This document shows, piece after piece, positions 22,816 to 35,935 of a DNA stretch of 64,000 nt. Each line of letters starts with the position of its first letter. Position 1 is the stretch's first letter. A model generated the notes under the pieces. That model had not been told where the DNA came from. It searched no databases and worked only from the letters and a program-made list of their open reading frames with translations. Location: positions 62,001-126,000 of the forward strand of contig JADNRY010000171.1 in NCBI GenBank assembly GCA_015501585.1, written 5' to 3'. The translations under genes and the position numbers were made by a program. Origin of the DNA: Rhodocollybia butyracea. Its lineage: Eukaryota > Basidiomycota > Agaricomycetes > Agaricales > Omphalotaceae.

Positions 22816-25317
22816 ATGCTTGCTTTCGTTGCTGCTGCCGCATGGCTGGCAACGGCCTCTGCCCAAACTCCGGGCTCCTTCGCCAATGGAGGAAACACGA
22901 CTGTTAGTGCGATGATGGTGAGTTGCCTGCGTTAAATTTCAGTTCAACCGTTTTATCGAATTTCTGTTTCTCTAGATGTTCGTCGGAAATTCTGAAAAAG
23001 TATATATTCTGGACAAGGCAGAAGGAAATGCTGCGCAAATCAATGGTCATCCAGCATGGGGTGCTGTTTGGTGAGTTGTTGTAACCAGTTATCGCAAGCT
23101 CAGAATTCTCACTTTCCGTCTAGGGATTTCAACACACATACTTCGGTTGCCATGGAAGTCGTGACCAACGTCTTTTGTGCATCCGGGATGCATCTGCCTA
23201 ACGGTTCATACGCGACCTTTGGCGGTAATGGAGCCGTCGGCATCGGAGGAAACATTGGATCCAACACTACAGACGGTGGAAGTGCTGCTTCCTTTGATAT
23301 GACATACCAGGATTACGATGGACGAAATGCTATTCGTATCCTTAATCCATGCACCGACACCGACGACTTTTCCTCGCCTCAATGCCAGTGGTTTGATAAT
23401 GCCACTCTGCTTTCAATGCAAAAGCAGCGCTGGTATTCTGCCGCGGAGCCTCTCGCTGATGGAACCATTGCGATCATTGGAGGGTTCGTCAACGGAGGTT
23501 ATATCAACAGGAACTACCCCAACACCGATCCTGAATTTGAGGGTGGTGCGGCCGAACCAACTTATGAATTCTATCCCGCTAACGGTACTACTGCCACCGT
23601 GATGAACTTTATGATCAAGACTTCAGGTTTGAACGCGTACGCCCACACCTATCTAATGCCTTCTGGCAAGATGCTTGTTCAGGCCAACTATTCGACCAGT
23701 ACGTTTCCTTCCTATAGCTGACGTTTCTCTCTAACGGATGTTGCAGTGCTCTGGGATCCTTCTACCAACACCGAAACTGATCTTCCCGATATGCCTGGGC
23801 AAGTTGTCCGCGTGTACCCTGCCTCTGGCGGTGTTGCGATGCTTCCCCTTACTCCAGCCAACAACTATACGCCAACTGTCATTTTCTGCGGTGGTTCAAA
23901 TATGACCGACGACATGTGGGGTAACTACTCCTGGCCTGTCATCGACACCTTCTACTATCCGGCCTCTAGCGATTGCCAGCGTATCACTCCTGAACCCACT
24001 GACGGCTCTTCTCCTGTGTACGTTCAGGACGATGACATGCCCGAAACTCGTACCATGGGCCAATTCATCATTTTGCCTAACGGCAAGCTGTTGATGATTA
24101 ACGGCGGAGAGAATGGCACCGCAGGATATTCCGAAAACACGGACACAACGCTAGAATACGGCCAGATGCCTTACGGAATGTCATTGGCCGCTGCTCCTGT
24201 CGGACAACCTGCCCTCTACGATCCCGACGCTCCTTCTGGAAGCCGTTGGTCAAACGACGGATTCAGTACATCCAACATCCCTCGTCTTTACCATTCCTCT
24301 GCCATCCTCCTCCCCGATGCATCCGTCCTTGTCGCTGGTTCTAATCCCAATGTCGACGTCAATCTTACCACGTTCTTCCCGACCACCTACCAGGCCGAAA
24401 TCTTTTACCCGCCCTACTTTTCCGCTTCTTCCCGCCCTGTTCCTACTGGTATTCCCGGCACACTCACTTACGGTGGCAATTACTTTGATGTTACTGTTCC
24501 TGCGGCGTCGTACTCTGGCTCTGCCAATGATGCCGCCGCCAACACTACCGTTGTCGTCATTCGTCCTGGATGGACGACGCATGCGATGAATATGGGCCAG
24601 CGTTACCTCCAACTTAACACCACCTATACTGTCAACTCCAACGGCAGTATTGTCATACACACCTCGCAGATGCCCCCTAACGCCAACCTCTTCCAACCCG
24701 GACCTGCGATGGTCTTCGTCGTCGTGAACGGCATCCCTTCGAACGCGACCTTTGTCATCGTCGGCAGCGGAAATATCGAGACCCAGCCCACCTCTGCCGT
24801 AGCATCTCTTCCTGCCAACGTACTCGCTGCGTCGGACACCAGCGGCAGTGGCTCAGCGTCATCATCCAACAACTCTGCAAGCTCAACCCATTCCGGCGCG
24901 ATTATAGGCGGTGTGGTTGGGGCCGTTGTACTTCTGGGAATACTAGGTGCGCTCATTGGCATTTGTATATCTCGGCGTCGGCGTGCTGCCAACCATGCTC
25001 CTAAAAATTACGCTATCAGCGACCCAAAGCCTGCGCCGAATAGCGGCTATAATATCAATTATGGCGGGTTTGCAGCGGGAGCAGGAGCAGCGCCCCGCGC
25101 TAATGAAAACTTGTCTGCTGATCCTTATTATCAACAGGACTATAACGCTAGTTCCGACTGGACTCGCAGCAATATGGCGCTGAATGTACCACCATCATCG
25201 CCGTATCGTGATGTACCGCAGCGGGAGAATGGGATGAGTATGGACATTGACCCGTATGCTGCCGAGTCGAGGATGAGTACGAGTACACCGGACGATGGAC
25301 GGAGACATAGATTCTAA
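22816..25317 (+). CDS. Glyoxal oxidase-like copper radical oxidase (AA5_1), membrane-anchored
   Basis: A four-exon model (22816-22917, 22976-23070, 23124-23698, 23747-25317) gives 780 aa with consistent phases. It starts with a signal peptide (MLAFVAAAAWLATASAQ). Copper radical oxidases of this family oxidise glyoxal and other small aldehydes to acids and release H2O2 for extracellular peroxidases. Family residues can be placed: the cross-linked Cys in TNVFCASGMHLPNG, its Tyr partner in GGYINRNYPNTDP, the axial Tyr and His in NIPRLYHSSAILLP, and the second His ligand in GWTTHAMNMGQRYL. Kelch-like repeats fill the middle. The C-terminus has a Ser/Thr-rich linker, one membrane helix (GGVVGAVVLLGILGALIG) and a basic stop-transfer sequence, so the enzyme is probably anchored with a cytoplasmic tail of about 120 residues. 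No WSC domain is seen. The gene sits alone in the centre of the large inverted duplication. Substrate preference within the family is not predictable here. Confidence 0.92.
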
Positions 25318-26237
25318 TCTACGGACTCCTTAATTATATATATGACTTTCCTTCCATCCGTTAATGTCAATTCTTCTATGTCGTAGTTTCTTGTTTTCCT
25401 CCCCTCGGATGCGCTAGTCGTACTTGTAGCCTTTGTATATAGCCCATATCCCTGTAAATCGATGATTTGGGTTGACTCTGACAGGAAAGCACTTGACATC
25501 GAGCTTAGTCAACGGATTCCGAACGTTGAACGCAGCAACCAACCTTGCCATTCCTGTGATGTCGAAGAACATGGAAAGAGATTGAGCAAGACCGTCAAAG
25601 TGTTCCGACTCGACTCGGGTCCACTCGGGAAAAAGCACTATAACCCTAAAACAGCCTCTGCGCTGCAGCTTACTGAGCGAGAAATCTCGTTCTAAAGGGA
25701 GAAAGGCTACAACTGCAAAGCAGAAGGCAGTTCAATTGCACGTCTTGAGGTGTTTCTTTGACGCCTGGGAGTGACCTCACCTCACTTGATTCCTTATAGA
25801 TCCCGGTAGCGACACCTTTACAAAGACAGATTAACGAGCGATAGTGTGCCGGTGCGCATCCAGACTGGTACTCAGCGCTCAGTAGAGGCATCGCAGATGC
25901 TACAAGGGTCAAAAAAGACTGTAAAAATATCAAGAATTACCGCAATCGACGCGGATGCAATTGAAAGTATTACTATTACAAAGCGACGGGTCAATTTCGG
26001 GCCGGTGCCTCGGCTGTGGTATTGCAACGCTTGATACTGCTTTACTTCTACCGCTTCCAACGCTTCACGGATACACCTGCATAGCTACATAGCGACACAG
26101 CTACTCTGGACACGAAACGACACGACACGACACACAACGTACTATAATACGACTCAGCGAAGAATAGAGAAGCAGGCAGTAGAAAGACGACTACAGACGT
26201 ATGCCAAAGGACGAAGAAAAACAGTTCTACACAGACG
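25318..26237. other. Intergenic: oxidase 3' flank and RhoGEF promoter region
   Basis: No gene is recognised in this 920-bp stretch between two convergently read plus-strand genes. The part before 26238 has a CGACACGACACGACAC repeat (about 26115-26132). The word GTACTCAGCGCTCAG, which also occurs just outside the left arm near 22395, occurs near 25868. Confidence 0.5.
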
Positions 26238-29200
26238 ATGCCCTCGAACATATCCAAAAAATCTCACAGGCCCACCGAAGTCTCGGTGGACGAAGATTTG
26301 CAACAGCTGTATGACCAAGTCTGGGCTGGATTTGAATCAGAGGATACGTTGCTCTCAACAGCGATAGCTTCTACGGCACCATACTCTGCATCTTCTTCAT
26401 ACCCATCTCCTCGTCCAATTTCGAGCTCGAATCCACAATATTATCAGAGAGGCAGAGACAGAGGACATGTAGTAGACCCTGAAACAGAAGATATCTCCAA
26501 GATATACAGTGTGTACGGCGATAGCGGTACTGGTACAGTTGACGAACATTATCGTTCTCCTTCAAGTGCCAGTTCCAGCTACTATGCCGATCCAAATTCC
26601 TCTCTATCCCCGATATCACCCGTATCAACAGCATCCACGACGGCTGCAACGTACGCGCCGAGTACTCATGGCCATCATAGGGGACCTAGCAGCGCAGGAC
26701 GAGATCGTAGTGGAAGCGGAGCCAGGAAACTTCCTCTCCCACCAGCCCAGACTCATTCCCATAATAGTTCGATAAGTTCGTCGAGGAGACTTCCTGCCAC
26801 GCCTGCGGGTCTTGTTCCTTCCGATGCTCCTGATCCTGATCCTACCGGTCGTCATCATACTGGTCTTCCAGTTAGTCCCAGTCCAAAGCCACATATACCC
26901 AATAGCCCTTCCCCTACTCGCGGAAGACCTACTGCTGACCCAGGCGGATATTTAACACCACATCATCTTTCATCGACGCAAAGTAAGTGTCTTTCATTAA
27001 TTCCAGCTCCAACCCGTCAACTGAGACTGTCATGCAGTATCGCAATCCCACACATCGCCAGCACCCAGAAGAGATCGCTCACCCGCTGCATATCAATATC
27101 AGAGCAATAGAGGCGCGCATCTTGTTGGAGCATCTGGAACGGGTGGAAGCAACACCTCGCTTGCGTCTTCGATTGTTGCGCCTCCGCCTCCCGAACTAGG
27201 CCCAGTGCTACCATCGTTTCCACCTACTTCATCCTCTCCTTCACATCGAGGTGAACATCGCGGCCACCGAGCGGATGAGCGAGTGGCAATGAACAGGTGG
27301 AACTCGACAACGTCATCCATCGTCAATGGTGTCAACGCCCAAGGTCATTTTGTCGTTCCGTCCATTCCGACGGTAATTCCACCGTTACCAAGTTCTTCCC
27401 AGCTTTTACCTTCGGCGCGTCAACAACACGGTGATAGCTCCTCACACTCTTCACAGCAGCAGCGCACCTATAACAACTATTCGATGCCAGTTCCATCGAT
27501 GCCAATGCCACAGCCTGATCCGAGCTATGGTGCAGATGCCGGCCCATCTACAATCGTGCGTCGACCAACGGATATACTCAGGGAACTCAGGGGAGAGAGG
27601 GAAGAGATACCGCACTCCCGAAATTCGTACTCGGAGGACAGGCCTGAGGCGGCGGAGCCAGCGTACAGCGAGTATGACTGGGATGGGGATTATCAGCACC
27701 CACCATCTCCTCCGTCCCATTCTCATTCCCAGTCTCAATCTTCCTCGCGGCGACAGCAGCCCCTTCGTAATTGGGAGTATGAATACGAATATGGATATTC
27801 GGATTCGGACAACGCCAATGTCGGTGTTTATTCGTCGGACGAATTTATCAACTACAGTCTTTTGTCGCATATTGCAGTTCAGCTGAGGGATAAAGTGCCG
27901 AGGGGTACTCATGTGAAGGGAAGACAGCCGTACGAGGGCGCGTTTACGGGTCAGGAGGTTGTGGTGAGTATATCTAGTCTCGTTGTTCTGTTGGCTTTTC
28001 TTCAGTCATTTTACGATTTGAAGCTCTTTGTGTTCTCTGTTTGATCCGTTGTTGTATTACGCTTTTTTTTCTGATTTTGCTCTTTCCACACAGGACACCA
28101 TCCAATCGCTCATCAAAAAACACCTATTGCTCAATCACTCGCTAAACCTCGTTACCACCACCTCATACCCTTCCAAATTTTCATCGAAATCCACAGCTAT
28201 AGATCGTAAAGCCGCACTCCACGTTGCCCGCTCCCTCCAATCACAACTGTTTATCTACGAAGTGGAAGGCGACGGGAAGGAGTTGAGTGATGGGGTTGAG
28301 GATGTGTTTGTGTTTTTGGAAGATTCTATAGGCGGCTCTAGTCCGTCTGTGTCCCCTTCTACAGGCGCATCTGGATCCAAGTCATCATCTGGGTCCGGTG
28401 GAGGTAGAAACGATGAAATCCCTCTCCCAACAGCGGTAATAACGGTGCTTACGAGGTGTTATGTTCCGACCTGTGTAGAGGAAAAACCGTGTTATGCTTG
28501 GGATTGTCCGAAGAGAGGTCAATCGATTGGGGCGATGTTAGACGCAGGGAAGGTGTTTGGATCATCTGGATATCCCGTGGTATCAAAAACCTCTTTAGCC
28601 TCTGGATCAAAGCCCTCGTCTCGGAAGACTTACGACACCTCAAGAGCGGTAGCTTCTTCATCCCGCCCTTCAGCCTCAACCTCTTATTCTACACCGGGAG
28701 TAGCATTGTCGCCGGCCTTACCTTCACTTGGATCGCGGTCCAATTCAGGATCAGCTTCAGGTTCACCGTTATCCGCCTCAGTGTCTTCAGGCACCCTCTC
28801 GCGGTTAGGTACAGCGACCGGAACAACAGGTACTGCAAGTAAAAACACTACTGCCTTCACCGCGAACGTCGCCGATACAGGTAACGCCTGGAAGACTTCT
28901 GTCCCAACCGAAGTCCTTGCCACGATCCCTCCCTCTGAAATAACCCGGCAAATCGCAATACACGACTTGATTGCCAAGGAATCTGCATACCTAGGTAATT
29001 TGGTGGTTTTGGAGGCTGATTTCTTGGGACCATTGGTGGAGTGGCTCGGGGCAATTACAGATACGAATGTGAACGCAGGAGATGATTCTTACAACTCTCT
29101 ATCGTTGTCACCCCCGCCTACGCCCTCCGGGTCCATTTTCATTTCTGGGGCTACCTCGTCGTCTTCCCCGCCTCACGTAAATCCGCACTCTTCCTCTGGA

Positions 29201-32200
29201 ACACCTTTGACACCCTCTTCTGCACTCCCAGCGAACACAAACCTGTCGTCGTCGTCATCTCCCCTTCTTGGGTTCGCGAAACCGCTATACGCCCTTCTTT
29301 CCCTGCTTCCATCCCTAATCACATCCCACCAGCGACTGATCGACGCGCTCCGGGTCCGCGCGCGTGAGTCGCAATATGGGATTATCGAGGGAATTGGCGA
29401 TATCTATCTGGAAAAGGCGACCGGAGTAGGGGGGTGGAGGGGTGGGTGGAGTCCCCCTGGTGATTTGGCCGATGCTTCGGGGTATGGCTTGAGTGGTGGA
29501 GGTAGTGGATACGACGAATGGGTAGCAGTGTGGAGTCTTTCTGGGCTTGGGGATTTGAGCGTTTATAGCGCAGTTGCTAATGGAATGGTAGACGAAGATA
29601 AGACGTGGGGCAACGAGGAATGGAAACGCATTGTCTCGGACCAGGAACAGAGTGGAAGGGAACAGGATTGGAATCTGCCGCACGGTTCTGAGGACAAAGA
29701 AGAGGATGCGTATGGAGAAGGCGAGAGAAGAGTGAATGGGAAGGTTAACGTGCTTTCTGGTGAAGGTGCAGGCCGCAGTAGAATTGGCATGCCTCTGCCC
29801 AATGTCAATTTAAAGCGGCTCACGCAACTCGTTGCCCTTCCTGCGTTGCATCTTCGCTCATACCCGTCGTTGCTTTCGGAGGTTCTGGCAGTAACAACTT
29901 CGTCTCTCTCTTCTGATGTTGGTTCTGCTCCCGGTTCCTCCAGCTCTCAACCCAACTCGACAAACCCGAAGCCCAGGCGTCAAGGCGGGGGTGGAAATGG
30001 GAAAGACAAGCAACGAGAGACTTCGGAAAATCCGGACGCCTCGTATCTACGTGAAGCGATCAAGGCAATGCGAGCGTTGTTTGGGTATGCAAAGGTCAAG
30101 ACATTTCAAATGAGCATGAGTTCGATCATGAGTGCCGGTACAAGTAGTGAGGGACAAGGAGGAATGGGAGAGGCAGCGTTAAAATGGGAATGGTTTGATC
30201 TGGTGTCGGATGAGGAGAAAAAGGAGATTGGGAGAATGGAGGTGAAAAGACAGGCGTGAGTAGTTTTTCCTTTTGAGCTGAAAAATACTGAGACCTGGTT
30301 TGTTTCAGTATCATATTCGAACTTATCAAAGGTGAAATGGCTTATGTTAAAGACCTCGAAAACGTCGAGCACGTACGTATATTTGCTTCTGTTCCATGTC
30401 CCCGCTGTTAAAATTTGCGCTTCAGATGTACGTTACCCCGCTCGTAACTTCATCCACTTCTCCTTCCCCCATTATCTCCGCCACTTCCCTTCCCCACTTC
30501 CTCTCCTCCGTCTTCCACAACATCTCCTCCCTCCACAAACACCACCTTTCCCTTCTCCTCTCCCTGTTCCGCATCCAATACGATGACCACCCCACCATTC
30601 GTTCCATATCTGCACCTCTCCTCGACGCCGCCTTAAACTGGCGTGAAGCTTACATGGAATACATACCCAATTATCCGATTGCAGCGTATATGATAGATAA
30701 AGAGATGAGGGTAAACCCGGCGTTCAAGGAGTTTGTGGAGAGGTGCACGCGTTTGACTGCGGCGCACAGGTTGGATATGAAGAATTTTGTAAATAGGCCG
30801 ATTCCGAGACTTTTGAGGTATGAGCTGTTGTTGAAAGGAGTTTTAGAGGAGACGCCGCTGGGGCCAGTGAGCGGTGTAACAGGAGGGAGGGCTCACCGGC
30901 AGGGTAGTAGAGCAGTGGGTTCCAGTTCTTCCCGCGGAGTGAATCTTGAACATGAAGATCATTCTGCGATCCCTCAGGTTCTTGATGTGATTCGTGGTTT
31001 GGGCAAAGATACGGAGCCTGGAGTGGTGAATGCGAAAAGTAAAGTTGAGTTATGGAAGTATAATGAGGGACTGGTGTTCAAGCAGGAAGAGTGGATCGAT
31101 ATGGATTTGTTGGACAGCAGTCGGAGTTTGATATATTCGGGGAAGCTGTTGAGGCAGCCAGATGGATTAGATTGGAGTGGGTGGACTGAGTTGCATGTTT
31201 TGCTGTTCGATAATTATAGTAAGCCTTCGCTCCTCTGTTTTGCAAGGAAATTCTCATAGTTTGTTGGACAGTTGTTCTTACGAAGCCCAAGGAGCGGGAT
31301 GACGTGACGAAGTACCATGTCAACCGAAGAGTTAGTTTTCGAGTTTTTGCGTGTTTCCATCAACTCGGATTGATTAATTCTGGATAGCCAATACCTTTGG
31401 ATCTCCTAAGTATCGACAGTCTCATTGAGCCGCCAGTTCAACGAAGCACAGGGCCTGGTCTTCTACGAGGTCTTCGTTCGCAAGGCGGGATTCCCGGACA
31501 TGAAGCTACATTCACTGGCGACCCTCTTGTTTCGCCAAAATCCACCACACTCGTCGACTCATCGACACCCACAGAATTATCTCAATCATCATCGTCGTCT
31601 CCCTTCGTTTACCCAATTACCCTGCACCACCTAGGCCGTCCCTCACTTCATTCAATGTCCGGGTTCCCTACACCCTCATCTTTATCTCCATCCTTATCTG
31701 GATCAGGTACGTCGTCTAGAATACAGCAAGCAATGAAGCCTCCACCAAATGTTATTTTGTATGCGGAGTCATCTGCTGCGCGGGTTGAGTGGGGCGCCAA
31801 GTTGCAAGAAGCATTAGGGATACGGAGAGTGGTGCAAGAGAGCAATAAGGTATTCGAGGTCGAGGTGGTAAGCGGGGATACATTTCTGGCTGCTGCTGTT
31901 GATGCGACCGGCGGAAGTAGTGGGGTGTTGGGTGGGGTGGACGGAGGAGCATTTACTGGAAATGTTACCTGTTCGGTACCGTTTAGTGGGTCCTTTTTTT
32001 ATCGGAGCAAAGTGGACATGTGCTTATTCGCCTTCCCAGATACAACGGATGGGAGAGGTCTGATCGCTGTTGGATGTGCCGAAGGTGTTTGGATTGGCTT
32101 CAGGCATGATCCCAAATGTATGCCGTTTCGTATCGACTTGGTCTCGTACTGATGTACACTTGTCAAAGCCATGCGACGGGTTCTGCATCTCAAGTTTGTC

Positions 32201-33661
32201 ACACAGTGCGCAATGTTGGAAGACTATGGAATATTCTTGGTCTTAGCAGACAAGGTACGTTGATGTAATTTGTAACGTGTTTATGTATGATCTTATAGCA
32301 CCCAATAGTCACTGTTTGCATACCACATTGAAGCCCTGGTGCCATCATCGCTCCTTCTACCACCCACTTCTCAACAACCGCAAAAGCTGAATGGAAACAA
32401 GGACGTGCATTTCTTCGCCGTTGGAATGTTGCATGGACGAACACTGGTTATATATATGAAAAAGAAGGGTGTGAGCAATGACTCCTTTTGTTTTCGAAGT
32501 ATTGTTTATCTTTTACCTTTGTAGCTTGACAGTATCTTCCGTGTGCTGGAGCCTGTGAGTGAAAAGATCAACGAGCGAGCCAAAGTCCCATCTGGGTTTG
32601 GTTCGAAGTTCTTCCCTCGGTCTGCTAAATCCGAGTGGTTCAAGATTTATAGGGTACGATTGTTCAGGGCCACATGCAACGGATTTGTTTACTTAGAAAC
32701 TTGATGATATCCAGGATTTCTTCTTGCCGTCCGAATCATATGACCTCATCTTTTTGAAGGCGAGGATAGCGATATTGTGCTCGAAAGGTTTTGAAATCAT
32801 GGATTTAAATGAGTGCGTTATGGCAGCTTCTCTTTTGCCTATTCTAAATAGAATCTTGCTAGCTTTAAGAGCGTGACGATTCCACAAAGAGATGATCCTC
32901 GATTGGCATATCTTGCTAAACGTTGTGAATCGTGCCGTCCGATAGGAATGTTCAAGTCGGCCGAAGATGAGTTTTTGCTATGCTACAATGGTGAGTGTTC
33001 TCGGGCGAAGATTCTGCCTTTCTGATTTTGACTTTCAGAGTTTGGGGTATATGTCGACAAGCACGGTGATCCAAACAGAGCTGCAGGAACAATTGAATGG
33101 GAAGGAACAGCAGACCGTGTTGCCGTCCATGCTCCATACATCCTTCTGTTCGACCCTCGCTTCATTGAGGTGCGACATCTCGAAACTGGGCGTTTGGCAC
33201 AAATCATTACTGGAAATGATATCCGGTGTGTCTGGGATGGTCGCGGAGTCAGTTCTCACACCGCAGTTTCCCCATCCACGCATACCTTGACCTTCCCTGG
33301 TCCTGATGGATCAGGATTAGACGAACCCTTTAACCAAGACTCGCAGGTCCATGCAGTTATGAATTCACCTGAAATCTTAGGAGGACTGAGATCACCGGCT
33401 GTTGTACAACACGTCTTTGAGCTTCTTCCTACAGTACCTCTATTTCTACCGCATTCTCATCAACAACCGGATCTGCCAGGCAATCATCCAAATAACTCTG
33501 GGAGCCACTCAGGTGGAGGATCTGTAGTTGGCAGCTACAGTAATTCTGGCTCTGGTTCAGGCTCTGGTTCTGGGGTAGCAACTGGTTCGCGGTTGTTTGA
33601 GGAACAGTATCCCTCCAATACCTCGCCTCTATTACCCTCTCCACAGTTGAGAAATTTGTAG
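26238..33661 (+). CDS. Rom2-like Rho GEF (DEP, two DH-like regions, PH, CNH)
   Basis: The 13-exon model is 26238-26982, 27038-27963, 28094-30255, 30309-30372, 30426-31218, 31272-31330, 31388-32117, 32169-32254, 32309-32470, 32525-32653, 32715-32812, 32863-32990 and 33039-33661. All introns are GT-AG, phases agree, and the protein is about 2,234 aa. Rom2-type proteins activate Rho1 at the membrane in cell-wall integrity signalling. A Ser/Pro-rich N-terminus (1-515) precedes a DEP domain (about 518-630). A degenerate DH-like region follows (about 840-1240: EITRQIAIHDLIAKESAYLG, later a helix with SYPSLLSEVLAVT). The main DH (about 1275-1490) reads IIFELIKGEMAYVKDLE through RLLRYELLLKGVLEE. The PH domain (about 1515-1725) has YSGKLLRQ and LLFDNYIVLTKPK; the CNH domain (about 1730-2160) has VTQCAMLEDYGIFLVLADK and RCVWDGRG. 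It is longer than yeast Rom2 (about 1,350 aa) because of low-complexity inserts. It forms the intact arm of the inverted duplication. Confidence 0.88.
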
Positions 33662-33742
33662 TCTTGGACGTGATCCTAAGTATCTTAGTATAAAACATTA
33701 TTGGCAAACCTTTCAGCTGAATATGAAAGTTTTGAAAAAAAC
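26694..33742. repeat. Right arm of a large inverted duplication
   Basis: This 7.05-kb segment pairs with 15313-22357 in reverse complement. It contains the RhoGEF gene from within exon 1 to about 80 bp past the stop. The 456 bases from the start codon to 26693 are unique to this side, so the duplication event did not include the promoter. Confidence 0.9.
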
Positions 33743-34265
33743 ACCACTTACTTATCTTGTTTACTGTAGAGTGCCCAGAACCTGGCCACCTTAATGGTTT
33801 GCTCCTCTTAGCGTGGCCTAAGGCACCTATTATGTGTTTCGGTGCATTGTTACGGTTTCAGACGTTGACCCTGTTCACTCTGTCAGTCCCAGATTTTCAG
33901 AACCCGTAGAAACAGCGTAGAAATGTTCTATATATGCATCATACGTAGGTAGTTGTAGTAGTAAAGCAATACATCTGTTATCAATATGTGTATGCCTGTT
34001 CCCATTGGATTTCAGACACAAGTATGCTCAGTGGAAATGAAGAACTGTTTCATAGTAACCATCCCCCACAAGCTACATCAGTCAATCCCCGAAGGGGATC
34101 ACTAGTAGTACTAAGTAGTGTAGTTACAACGCAGTAGTAGTAAGAAACGCATTTGTCATTGATAAGTATTTGAAATTAATGCTCCACAAAATGGAAGTAA
34201 TTACCATAAAGCCTTTAAGGTACCGATCTTCCAGAACAGAAACTTGGCAATAAATTGCCCTTGTA
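33743..34265. other. Unassigned, no gene recognised
   Basis: This lies between the right arm and the next foldback element. It contains CAGTAGTAGTAAG/AGTAGTACTAAGTAGTG triplet-like words near 34100 and no convincing ORF. Confidence 0.4.
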
Positions 34266-35614
34266 ACAAGGAGGACATAAAGGCTGTGGTGTCTTAGGTT
34301 TGTTAAGACATGTCCAGGTTGCATTGGGCCATGTCCTAGGTGGGGTAGGTCATGTCCTAGATAGGGTAGGTCATGTCCTAGATAGGGTAGGTCATGTCCT
34401 ATGCAGAGTAGGTCATGTCCTAGGTGGAGTAGGACATGTTCTAGGTGAAGTAGGACATGTCCTAGGTAGGGTAGGACATGTCCTAGTTTGGTTAGGATAT
34501 GCCTTGGTCCAAGTGAGTTTTTTATTACTAGATTAGGAAATTATAATAATTACTATATTTGGCAATTTTATTTGTATGAGGCCAAAGCTGTTTTTATTTC
34601 CAAATTAGGCAATTTTATTTGAATAGGATTTTATTCCTTAATTAGGCAATTTTGATATTTTTGCAGTGGATGAGGTCAAAGCTGTTTTCATTACTTATTT
34701 GGAAAATGACAGATCTTTTGCAGTGGATGAGGCCAAAGCTGTTTTCATTGACTAATTAAGAAATGACAAATCCCTTGCAGTGGATGAGGTCAAAGCTGTT
34801 TTCACTGCTTAATTGGGAAATGACCTAACTCAAGACAAAAACTGTTTGCACCCTTTCCATGAGGGTGATGACTTGTACTAGATATCCAGATCTCCTCTCC
34901 ATACATAGAACAGATTGCCCATCCAAAATGAAGCCAATCCTGTGGTGGGAAGGGGTTGGATTGCAAAATATTTTTTGGATGACCTTTGATTGTAGTGGAT
35001 GAGGCCAAAGCTGTATGTCCATAAAAGGAAATCAATGAAAAGTGTTGAGTCTAAAGATTGCTTGATATAACATGCAGATTGCAATGGATAAGAGTGATCC
35101 TTTTCATCCCCTGATGCCCTGATATGTTCTCTACCATTTCTGAGTCTCAGATATATTTAGATGGCCCCTGGGAGATCAGTCTTCATTGATCTTTAAACTT
35201 TCCCATCAAAAACCCTCATTTTTTTCGAAATTAGAGGATAAGTATCAGAGTATCCAGGAATGGGGGGGCCACAGGCTTCTATGGTATTCTACCCTGGTAT
35301 GATAAGTACATTTTGAGCACTCAGGAGTAGCCTATACTGTCCTGAGGGAGTGGGTATTAACTGATCTCTGTATAAATTTATGTCCTACTTCACCTAGGAC
35401 ATATCCTACTCCACCTAGGACATGTCCTACTTCACCTAGAACATGTCCTACTCCACCTAGGACATGACCTACCCTACCTAGGACATGACCTACCCCACCT
35501 AGGACATGACCTACCCCACCTAGGACATGACCTACTCTGCCTAGGACATGGCCCAATGCACCCTGGACATGTCTTAACAAACCTAAGACACCACAGCCTT
35601 TATGTCCTCCTTGT
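34266..35614. mobile_element. 1.35-kb foldback element
   Basis: The left arm begins ACAAGGAGGACATAAAGGCT, and the right end is its reverse complement, ending near 35614. Next to each end is an array of about 21-bp subrepeats of the type GTCCTAGGTGGGGTAGGTCAT with variants (34310-34510, and inverted at 35385-35570). The centre carries repeated GTGGATGAGGTCAAAGCTGT words (34665-35010) that are also present in the larger element at 36283-39475, so the two are related. No transposase is encoded; the 76-82 aa ORFs (VGHVLGGVGHVL repeats) are artefacts of the subrepeats. Weak extra pairing outside the stated ends (CAGAAACTTGGCAA on the left, TTGCCTGACTTTG on the right) suggests the true ends may lie about 25 bp further out. 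No target duplication was found. Confidence 0.7.
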
Positions 35615-35639
35615 ACCTACATTGCTTTGCCTGACTTTG

Positions 35640-35935
35640 CACTCCCCATAATGTTATGCTTTTGCCTCTCCCAGTCACTCCATCCTATGCCCCTTCAGCT
35701 TGCCCAATTTTCTTACCAGGCCCTAAGGTCATTCCTCATGCTCCCAGAGCATGCTTCATCTCTGTACCCTCCCTAGGCATGCTCTAACTCACCCCAGGGC
35801 ATGCCCCAACCCATCCCAGATCATGTCCTAATCTACCCTATGACATGTTCCTAACCCCCCAGGACATGTCCTAGGACATTCCTTCTTTTTAGTCAGATCA
35901 TTGGCACAAAAATGTAGAAGGAAAATTTAGTTGCC
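35640..35935. repeat. Remnant right terminus of another foldback element
   Basis: This contains GGCATGCTCTAACTC/GGACATGTCCTAGGACAT subrepeats, then CTTTTTAGTCAGATCA and AAAATGTAGAAGG, then TTGCCTAAAGTG. The same order (CTTTTTAGTCAGGTCAA, AAAAGTGTAG, TTGCCTGAAGTG) forms the right terminus of the element at 36283-39475. A matching left end was not found, so this is probably a decayed copy that the 34266-35614 element entered or rearranged. Confidence 0.55.

Noticed and set aside
24250..24696. 148-aa minus-strand ORF inside the glyoxal oxidase gene
   Set aside because: Shadow of the well-supported plus-strand exon 4; no family resemblance.
32000..32160. Stop codon after VSY in the right RhoGEF copy taken as a truncation
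   Set aside because: The stop lies in a GT-AG intron (32118-32168); splicing continues the frame into SMRRVLHLKF of the CNH domain.
34300..35580. ORFs encoding VGHVLGGVGHVL repeats on both arms
   Set aside because: They are translations of the 21-bp DNA subrepeats of a foldback element, present in opposite orientation at each end.
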